The translations under genes were made by a program, and so were the position numbers. From IMG/VR virus record IMGVR_UViG_3300036876_000166, positions 1 through 35,058 of that record: a stretch of 35,058 nt of DNA, one strand, 5' to 3'. Of the stretch, positions 1-6,129 are shown one piece after another (the stretch's first letter is position 1; the number at the start of each line of letters is the position of its first letter). The notes under the pieces are model-generated. The model was not told the DNA's origin, ran no database searches, and was given only the letters and a program-made list of their open reading frames with translations. This stretch comes from a virus.

Positions 1-1487
1 TTGAATCCGCTCAGTTCGCGGTTCGCAGCCTGCGCCGTGATTTCATCCACGCGTGTAGCGAACGACTTGTTCAGCTCGCCGACCTGCTGCACCGTCTGTT
101 TGTGGATCTCATTCACTTCCGCCAGACGCTGGCCAGGATTGAGCCCATTATGGGGATCGAAGACGGCGCTGACTCTGTTCTTCTCTTCCTGCTGGACACG
201 GGAAACGCCCGTCAACCCAACCAACTGGGTCTGAGCACGCATTTCCTGAATCTTGTGTTCTTCCTCTTCCATCCGGTGCATCTGTTCGTTATGGAACTTG
301 GCCTGGATATCAGCGACGGCCTGGCTCGATGCGATGTGCTTTTCTTCCAGTTCTCGAATCGCGGCGGCTTCTTGGGCGGCATAAAGTTTCGATCCGCGCA
401 GTCCCGACTCCAATGCTTCCTCGTGGATGCGGCGCAGTTCCTGGGCGTCCGTTCTTTGCTGCTCGGTCTGGTGAGCTTCAAACTCCGCCTGGGCGTGCTG
501 TTTTGCAAGAGCGTTCTCAGCCGCGCCCACGTCTGGACGCACCGTGAGGTAATTGGGATCTGTGGGGTCTTTCCCGCGATTTGCGATATCAGCCAAGGCC
601 CGAGCTTGTTCGCGCCGGAATCGCGCATCCTCATCCGCCTTCTTATTCGCCGAGTCCCGTACCACGCTGTCCTTGGCATTAGAGCTAGCTCTTGCTTCCG
701 CCTTTATTTTCTCGTCATCGATCAACTGGAGGTTCTTTTTATGCGTCTCTTCCATCACGCGAAGATGATCAGCATCGCTCTTCCCTTGGGCTGTGTTTAA
801 GCTGTTGGCGTCCTCAACGCCAAAATGGCTCTGGGCTTCGCCGAGGGTGTTGCGCCTTCCCTCGCCACCAAGCGCCCCCATGAAAATATCTTCCCAACTC
901 TTGGAAGTCACCTTTTTCTGATTGAGCTGGTCTATCTGCTGATTTGCCTTCTGCAGATCGGCATTCAGTTCATCGATACCCGCATTTTCATAAAACTTCT
1001 TCGATGCCGCCTCGGCAGCCTCGTCGTTGTATTTTTTAATTGCGCCGTCAACGTCCAGCCACTTCTCGTAAAGCTTCTTTGCCCCATCGTAGAGCTGGGT
1101 GAAGACCATTGTGCCGATCTGGATCGCGCCCAGACCAATCATCGCCGGTCCCAACGCGCTTAATGCTTCCTGCGCAATCTTGCTTTGAGCAACGAGGCGC
1201 TGCATGGCGCGGGGAAGATGGATGTCGAACTCTTCCGTCAGAAGGTGCGTGCCATGCAACGCTTCAGTGGCCTCGCGCCGCGCACTTGCCAAGGCTCTTT
1301 CGGTGTCACTGGCAGCCTTCTTGCCCTTCTTCCCCATTTGGTCGAGGGAAAGGTTCAGCCGCTCCAACGTGGAGTTGAGCGCTTGGGCGGTGGGCGTGAT
1401 CCCCTTCAAGGCGGTATCGACATTGCGCACACCGCTGACGGCGCCCTTCTCATCCACCTGCAACTCGATCTGTACAGCCGTCGCCAT
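1..1487 (-). CDS. Tail tape measure protein, N-terminal part (runs off left edge)
   Basis: At least 495 residues are visible and the frame stays open to base 1. The ATG at 1487 is preceded by AGGGGA about six bases upstream. The N-terminus resembles the start of many siphophage tape measure proteins (a short beta segment with an internal EKGAVSGV stretch). A hydrophobic segment lies near residues 100-115, followed by long Glu/Lys/Gln/Ala-rich helical, coiled-coil-like sequence. Tape measure proteins set tail length inside the tail tube and help eject DNA. Position supports the call: it is the last gene after the tail tube gene and a chaperone-like pair. The C-terminus, where lytic or fusion domains may sit, is outside the window. 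The call rests on composition and order, not on a specific motif. Confidence 0.75.
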   Translation of the reverse strand, partial: MATAVQIELQVDEKGAVSGVRNVDTALKGITPTAQALNSTLERLNLSLDQMGKKGKKAASDTERALASARREATEALHGTHLLTEEFDIHLPRAMQRLVAQSKIAQEALSALGPAMIGLGAIQIGTMVFTQLYDGAKKLYEKWLDVDGAIKKYNDEAAEAASKKFYENAGIDELNADLQKANQQIDQLNQKKVTSKSWEDIFMGALGGEGRRNTLGEAQSHFGVEDANSLNTAQGKSDADHLRVMEETHKKNLQLIDDEKIKAEARASSNAKDSVVRDSANKKADEDARFRREQARALADIANRGKDPTDPNYLTVRPDVGAAENALAKQHAQAEFEAHQTEQQRTDAQELRRIHEEALESGLRGSKLYAAQEAAAIRELEEKHIASSQAVADIQAKFHNEQMHRMEEEEHKIQEMRAQTQLVGLTGVSRVQQEEKNRVSAVFDPHNGLNPGQRLAEVNEIHKQTVQQVGELNKSFATRVDEITAQAANRELSGF

Positions 1488-1520
1488 TGCTATCCCCTGA
1501 CCCCTAATCCCTGTCTATGG

Positions 1521-1901
1521 CTACTTCCCAATTTCCCCCATGCACTCCCGGCAGACCAGCGCATGCACTTCGTTGGGCATACCGCAGTGGGGGCACGCCG
1601 GGTGCGCGGACTGGAAGCGACTCCGCTCCTGTTTGAGCATGAGCAGCCCTTCAACCTCGACGGCCGCCAGATCGAGCGGAACAATCTCCAGCACGCGCTC
1701 AACCCAGATGAGGTGCGCAACCCATACGTAGTAGCCGTCCGGCAGAGTGCGCTGAGGCAGAAGCGCCTTGCGCGCCTCATCCTGGTGCTCAGGAGGGGTC
1801 GCGGCGAGAGTTCGATTTGCTTCCGGATACGCATACCCCTCCTCGAAAAACTCCTGCGCGGCCGTGCGCAGCCCCTTCAGATCCCGCGCCGCGTCCCTCA
1901 C
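1521..1901 (-). CDS. Small tail-region protein with C-terminal zinc ribbon, in frame behind a TGA stop
   Basis: A 126-residue protein starting at GTG 1901. The last 25 residues carry CPHCG and CRECMG, a four-Cys zinc ribbon; the rest is helical with no family I recognise. It lies between the gene at 1905-2693 and the tape measure gene, the place where siphophages encode the second tail-assembly chaperone (the T part of G/GT). Only one codon (TCT) separates the upstream TGA from this GTG, and both are in the same frame, with no convincing Shine-Dalgarno in front. It may therefore be made by readthrough of the TGA as a C-terminal extension, or by translational coupling. Function unknown; chaperone role inferred from position only. 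Confidence 0.6.
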   Translation of the reverse strand: MRDAARDLKGLRTAAQEFFEEGYAYPEANRTLAATPPEHQDEARKALLPQRTLPDGYYVWVAHLIWVERVLEIVPLDLAAVEVEGLLMLKQERSRFQSAHPACPHCGMPNEVHALVCRECMGEIGK

Positions 1902-1904
1902 AGA

Positions 1905-2693
1905 TCACTGCACGCGAACGGCATCGCCCTGCGAGAAGAGCGCCAGCGCGGCCTCGGCCTTGTGCGCGCCGTCCATCTCCCGCTGGATATTCTCGATGCC
2001 CACCAGCGGCTTGCCGTCCACTGAGTAGCCGTCGACCTCTTCAATCAGCTCGTCGTAGATCCGCATGGCTACGAGCTGCCGCGCGGGATACGTCGTGATA
2101 CCGTTCTCCGCCGTGCCTTCGACGCGCACCCGCGCCGTCTCAAAGTTGAAGTGGCGAAGCTGTGCGATCGACGGCTGCCGGAACCGATGCACCAGGCCGG
2201 AGTAGAGCGTGGCTTTGCCCTTGTCGCCGGCCGACCAGAACGCGTCCAGTTCGATTGTGATCAGGTCGGCAAGCTGCGCGGTTTCCCGCGGACGGCTCGA
2301 TTCGCCCACATTGCGCAGCACCACGCCTACAGAGAGGCGATGCGTCAGGGGCAGCGCCGCTTTCCAGTTCTTTAGGCTGGACAGGTCGCCGTAGCCGTCC
2401 ACGGACTTCAGCGCTTTCTCTACCAGCTCGATCTGCGCGGTCTCACTCTCATACACCGTCTCCCGCACCGGGCCTCGTTGCAGTGTCTGGTGAACGATAG
2501 CGGCGAAGAACGCCTGCCAGTCCGCGGCCGTAATGCGGCGGAAGTGGTAGCTGAGCGTCTTCTGTGCGCCCTTCAGCGTGATGGTGCGCGGAACGTCCAA
2601 GGGAAGCATGGCCGCTTCCGGCGCGCTCCCGGCCGGGAGTTCTGCGGTTGGGATTGCCGGAGCGTCGATGCGCTGCTTGCTGGTCTTTGCCAT
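1905..2693 (-). CDS. Tail-region protein, candidate tail assembly chaperone
   Basis: A 262-residue protein. The ATG at 2693 is chosen because GAGGAG lies about a dozen bases upstream; the open frame extends further but overlaps the tail tube gene. The N-terminal 30 residues are rich in Ala, Pro and Lys; the rest is mixed helix/strand with no family I can name. It follows the tail tube gene after a likely terminator and precedes the zinc-ribbon ORF and tape measure gene. That is the usual position of tail assembly chaperone G, which keeps the tape measure protein soluble. At 262 residues it is longer than typical lambda-type G, so this role is a positional guess. Confidence 0.6.
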   Translation of the reverse strand: MAKTSKQRIDAPAIPTAELPAGSAPEAAMLPLDVPRTITLKGAQKTLSYHFRRITAADWQAFFAAIVHQTLQRGPVRETVYESETAQIELVEKALKSVDGYGDLSSLKNWKAALPLTHRLSVGVVLRNVGESSRPRETAQLADLITIELDAFWSAGDKGKATLYSGLVHRFRQPSIAQLRHFNFETARVRVEGTAENGITTYPARQLVAMRIYDELIEEVDGYSVDGKPLVGIENIQREMDGAHKAEAALALFSQGDAVRVQ

Positions 2694-2719
2694 TTTCTTC
2701 AATCTCCTCGTAATTGGTG

Positions 2720-2753
2720 AAAAAGAAGGGGACAGCCCACCCGCGCCGTCCCC
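2720..2753 (-). terminator. Rho-independent-like terminator after tail tube gene
   Basis: Read on the minus strand, GGGGAC (2753-2748) pairs with GTCCCC (2733-2728), with two further GC pairs after one mismatch. A T-rich run (CTTCTTTTTC, reading down to about 2718) follows. It lies about 18 bases past the tail tube stop and before the Shine-Dalgarno of the next gene, so it probably acts as a partial terminator that raises tail tube mRNA relative to downstream genes. The loop is large (14 nt), which lowers certainty. Confidence 0.5.
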
Positions 2754-2770
2754 CAGGAGAAAACCCGTGA

Positions 2771-3784
2771 CTAGACGCCGATCAGATAAGCCGGGTCCGT
2801 ATTGCCGACCGTAACCGTGACGCTGTCGCCGCCGCCGGCAGGCTGGAGAATCGAGTTCTGGTCCAGCTCTACGGTGTAGGCCACGTACTTGTCCTGTTCG
2901 CCCAGGTCTGCCTTGGGCAGAATGACGTGCGGATAGTCGGCCAGAAACGTGGTTGCGCCCGAAGCGACTGCGATCTTCACTTCGAGCGGCGTCTGCTGGA
3001 TCATCCAGTCGCGCACATCGGTGGATGTGTCGACGGCGATCACCAGCTTGAGTTTGTTGATTGGGCTGCCCATCCGAACGAAGTAGGGCTTGGTGCCTCC
3101 GCCGCAGGCACGGAAAAGCTCGCATGCATGATCGAAGGTCGCTTCCCAGCTCAGAACGCGGGGCGAAAGCGAGACCGGCGCACCTACCGGGCCGATCTGC
3201 ACAGTGGAACCCGAGCCGTAGAGGTACTGCGCCGTGGGGAGCGCGGGCAACGCGGCCATTGCGCCGTCAGTCACGGTGTCGAGCCCCAGGAAGGAAGCCT
3301 TCACCATCACCGACCCCTTATCCGCTCCCGAGATCACAACCTGTGAGAGGGCCAGGTCGCTCCACTTGCGCTTCAGGCCGGCCGCGTCTTCGATGTAGAC
3401 GTTGGTCAACGGAGCCGGGTCGCCCGTGTCCTTCCATGTGAACGTGTGCGTATTCGGTGCAGGCGCCGCGCCTGCGATAAACGTCTCCTGGCCCATCACA
3501 AAGGCGAACAGGAACCCGGCCAGGAAGTCGTCCAGCCGCGTATTGAGGTTGAAGGACGATGACTCGGCAATCAGGCGGCTTTCGGTCGCCATCGAGTTAC
3601 CCTTGCCGGAGTACTGGTAGTCGGTCTCTTTTTCGTAAACCTGCTGCGCAAAGCCGGATGTCTCGGCGCGGGCAAGGTAGGTAAGGGCGGCATCGGCGAA
3701 GACCTCTCCTATAGTTTCCTGCGATTTCGCGCTCAACACGATCTTGCGGGCGATGGTCCTCTGGGTTGAAAACGTGGTAGCCAT
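2771..3784 (-). CDS. Phage tail tube protein
   Basis: A 337-residue protein starting at ATG 3784 with a strong AAGGAG five bases upstream. The N-terminus contains a Tyr-Leu-Ala-Arg segment and a Gly-Lys-Gly loop, and the Ser/Thr/Val-rich body with many predicted strands is typical of phage tail tube proteins, which stack as hexameric rings around the tape measure protein. It is a single copy with a following terminator-like hairpin, consistent with high expression. No sheath gene stands directly upstream, unlike Mu, so the tail is more likely non-contractile. The C-terminus (last 40 residues, Gly/Val/Thr-rich) may add a small decoration. Family assigned from sequence style and position. Confidence 0.75.
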   Translation of the reverse strand: MATTFSTQRTIARKIVLSAKSQETIGEVFADAALTYLARAETSGFAQQVYEKETDYQYSGKGNSMATESRLIAESSSFNLNTRLDDFLAGFLFAFVMGQETFIAGAAPAPNTHTFTWKDTGDPAPLTNVYIEDAAGLKRKWSDLALSQVVISGADKGSVMVKASFLGLDTVTDGAMAALPALPTAQYLYGSGSTVQIGPVGAPVSLSPRVLSWEATFDHACELFRACGGGTKPYFVRMGSPINKLKLVIAVDTSTDVRDWMIQQTPLEVKIAVASGATTFLADYPHVILPKADLGEQDKYVAYTVELDQNSILQPAGGGDSVTVTVGNTDPAYLIGV

Positions 3785-3799
3785 TGAAGCTCCTTTCGC

Positions 3800-4267
3800 T
3801 CAGTTGAGCGGAAATTCCTGAACCGGGTGAATGATGCGAACACTGTGGCAGAGCACATTGCCGAAGAAAACCAGCTTTACTCCCTCGGCCTGCGGCGGTC
3901 CCGACCAGTCGAACTGGTTGCCGAAGTGGCGATTTGCAAATGCGCCGAACACTGCGCAGATGGCCTCGATCTGCGCCTGCCAGATCGGCTCCGAGACGCC
4001 GTCTTGAAACGCCATAAAGCCGGTCATGACGATGTTGTGCGTCCGGCTGTAGGCCTGCATGGTCTGGTCCTTAGCCGGCGACGATTCGCGCGTCACCATC
4101 CAGGTGCGCACGATCGGGGCGCCTGGGTCGGTTGTCGCATCCATAAACAGATCTCTGAACTGACCGTCATTGTTCGAGAAGCGAATTTGGTTGTAGACGT
4201 TTGGCCCCACGCCCGGCACGGTTTTCAGAAGTGCGTAGACGGCGGCGATGGCTGTTTGCGCGCTCAT
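3800..4267 (-). CDS. Tail terminator / minor tail protein candidate
   Basis: A 155-residue protein whose ATG at 4267 overlaps the stop of the upstream gene (ATGA), a coupled start. The N-terminal helix (residues 1-20) is followed by mixed alpha/beta sequence containing several aromatic residues and a hydrophobic C-terminal strand region. Size, fold style and position directly before the tail tube gene match tail terminator proteins, which cap the finished tail and join it to the head. I do not see a diagnostic motif. Alternative: a head-tail stopper. Confidence 0.55.
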   Translation of the reverse strand: MSAQTAIAAVYALLKTVPGVGPNVYNQIRFSNNDGQFRDLFMDATTDPGAPIVRTWMVTRESSPAKDQTMQAYSRTHNIVMTGFMAFQDGVSEPIWQAQIEAICAVFGAFANRHFGNQFDWSGPPQAEGVKLVFFGNVLCHSVRIIHPVQEFPLN

Positions 4268-4803
4268 GCCATGGCTCCTGCGAATCCGTGTGCAATAAAG
4301 GCTGCGCCGATCGCGTGCTCCAGCGCTGCCGGGGCCAGCGGTTCCAGGTCGGCCAGGGCGCGGGAAAACATCTCGTGGCCTTGCGTGCCCTTTTTCTTCA
4401 TGGACATCGAGATGGCAAACGCCAGGCTCAGCGCCTTCTTTTCGTCGTCGATGCCAAACTTCTTCTGCACCCAGGCCAGCAGCGCGGAGGGCGGCGGCAT
4501 GTGCGGCTTTGAACCCGTCTCCACCGGAGCCGCGTACACGTCGGCGCCCACCGCGGGGCTCACACCGATAATCTCCCGGCACATCGAGGCCTCGCGCAGA
4601 AACGTCGGCGTGATCGAAGCGGCCAGGTTGCCGAAGGCCACGGCCGGCGGTAGCGCGCCGTACGGGGTGGCGATGTACTCCTGCACCATCTCCGCACCCT
4701 TGATGCCGAGGGCTTCGAGACCGGCCTGGACGCCTTCTTCGAAGGCGGCAAGCATCGCTGGCTCCAAGGTTTCCGTTCCGCTGATCTTCGTCGCCCAGGC
4801 CAT
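4264..4803 (-). CDS. Neck or tail-completion protein, HK97 gp10-like candidate
   Basis: A 179-residue protein starting at ATG 4803 with GAGGTAAG upstream. An Ala/Glu-rich helical N-terminus is followed by a Thr-Gly-Ser-Lys-Pro-His segment near residue 100, similar to the small basic loop of HK97 gp10-type proteins, and a Lys-rich helix around residues 115-140. These proteins sit at the head-tail joint. The gene is translationally coupled to the next one (ATGA overlap). Assignment rests on order in the morphogenesis block and a weak motif resemblance. Confidence 0.5.
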   Translation of the reverse strand: MAWATKISGTETLEPAMLAAFEEGVQAGLEALGIKGAEMVQEYIATPYGALPPAVAFGNLAASITPTFLREASMCREIIGVSPAVGADVYAAPVETGSKPHMPPPSALLAWVQKKFGIDDEKKALSLAFAISMSMKKKGTQGHEMFSRALADLEPLAPAALEHAIGAAFIAHGFAGAMA

Positions 4804-4809
4804 GGTTTC

Positions 4810-5541
4810 TTACCTCGAATATTTGTTGTGGACCAGCCGGTCCACGCCGCTGTTCTGCTCCAGATACTGGTTGCCCAAGGAAAATGCCGGACCAACTTCG
4901 TCCTCGCCCGTCGCGCCCTCTTCCACGCCCATGTGGTTGTAGTAGCGCTTGCGCAGCGCCTTGGCCACGGCCAGCATCTCGGCCGACTTCGAGCGGTACT
5001 GCACCACGTCCGCCTGAAGCGTTGAGTCGCCCGTACCCACATAAAAGGACGCCAGCCGCTCCGCGCCCAGGCTCGCGGCAAAGTCAGTCACCGCGTAAAA
5101 GTCCTTGTCAGGCACGGTGGAACCGTCGCGCAGATGGCGCGCTGTCCAGGTCAAGCGGAGGGAATCGCCCGCCTGGGGCGTATCGAAGTTGATGAGGATC
5201 TGATCCGGCTTCCCAGGCGTGCGGTAAACGCGGAAATCGGAATCCAGAATAAGCTGCGGCGGCTGCTGGCCGATCGGGAACTCGATCTGCTGGATCACAG
5301 AGAAGTTTGATTCCCACACCGGCAGATTGGCGCCTTCGCCCGGCGCCACCGGAAGCGGGATGTAGTTGCTGCCGTTTCCCTCGACATCGCTCACCAGGTA
5401 AAGCGGCGCATCCTGCGAATAGCGCTCCAGGATGGCGCGGGTCACCAGCGCGGCCAGCGACGAAGTGATGAGGCCCGCGTCGTCCGAAAACACGTTCGGG
5501 ATCTCCGCCACAAAGTCCGAGATTGCGTAGGGAAAGGGCAC
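4810..5541 (-). CDS. Head-tail connector region protein, unrecognised
   Basis: A 244-residue protein. The open frame reaches a TTG at 5547, but AAAGG lies one base from that TTG and about seven bases from the GTG at 5541, so the GTG is preferred. The N-terminal half is helical then beta-rich; the C-terminal third has a charged helical segment with Lys/Arg around residues 190-205. It stands between the capsid-side genes and the gp10-like gene, where adaptor or connector proteins are expected. No family recognised with confidence. A hairpin (5562-5587) lies just upstream. Confidence 0.55.
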   Translation of the reverse strand: MPFPYAISDFVAEIPNVFSDDAGLITSSLAALVTRAILERYSQDAPLYLVSDVEGNGSNYIPLPVAPGEGANLPVWESNFSVIQQIEFPIGQQPPQLILDSDFRVYRTPGKPDQILINFDTPQAGDSLRLTWTARHLRDGSTVPDKDFYAVTDFAASLGAERLASFYVGTGDSTLQADVVQYRSKSAEMLAVAKALRKRYYNHMGVEEGATGEDEVGPAFSLGNQYLEQNSGVDRLVHNKYSR

Positions 5542-5561
5542 GTTCAAGCCTTTGAAGGTTG

Positions 5562-5587
5562 GGAGGCTCCCCTCTCAGAGAGCCTCC
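5562..5587. repeat. Inverted repeat between capsid and connector genes
   Basis: GGAGGCTC (5562-5569) and GAGCCTCC (5580-5587) form a perfect 8-bp stem with a 10-base loop. It sits in the 114-base gap between the 129-residue capsid-region gene and the connector gene. No T-run follows on either strand, so it is more likely an mRNA processing or stability structure than a classical terminator. The rest of the gap shows nothing clear. Confidence 0.5.
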
Positions 5588-5655
5588 GGTTGCCAAAACC
5601 CAGGTACGCGCCGGTTACCCCTTGGGAGGGAGGCAATCTGGGCATCAGAAACCTG

Positions 5656-6045
5656 CTAAACGTCCACTTCCACGATGTCCAGCACCACGAACCCAGCCTT
5701 GGGCACCGTGGTTGCCGGAACGCTGGCCAGGTCCACCGTGACGACGTCGCCCTTGTTGAGGCGCGCGCCGCCGGGAAACTGGGAACCCTTGGTAATGGCA
5801 GTGCTGATCGACTTGCCCGCGGCTGCGCCGGCGATCGACAAGCTGGCGGCCGCATTCACGGCCACGCCGTTGATGTTGACATTGACCGCCGTTGCTCCGG
5901 CGCCCGTGCCGGTATCGCTGAGGCAGAGTTGCGCGCCCGCAACGCGCTGCGGCCGGGGCGACGTATAGGTCACCTGGCCAACGCTTGCCGCCAGCGGCGC
6001 GGGCAGCGGAAGAGTGAGTGTGCTTCTACGGAAACTGTCCTGCAT
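5656..6045 (-). CDS. Small beta-rich capsid-associated protein, decoration candidate
   Basis: A 129-residue protein. ATG 6045 is chosen because GAGG lies five bases upstream; an alternative ATG at 6063 adds six residues. It is almost entirely Ala, Val, Thr and Gly with regular strand-forming repeats and ends in a Val/Asp-rich strand. Its position directly after the capsid gene is that of lambda gpD-like decoration or stabilising proteins in many phages. No catalytic motif is visible. Role inferred from position and composition. Confidence 0.55.
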   Translation of the reverse strand: MQDSFRRSTLTLPLPAPLAASVGQVTYTSPRPQRVAGAQLCLSDTGTGAGATAVNVNINGVAVNAAASLSIAGAAAGKSISTAITKGSQFPGGARLNKGDVVTVDLASVPATTVPKAGFVVLDIVEVDV

Positions 6046-6129
6046 GAAATCCTCGCTTTTCATTCGCGGCCCTGGACCGACTCCAGGGCCGCGCCAGCAA
6101 TGCATCTACTGCGCTGTTGGTTGGGTATC

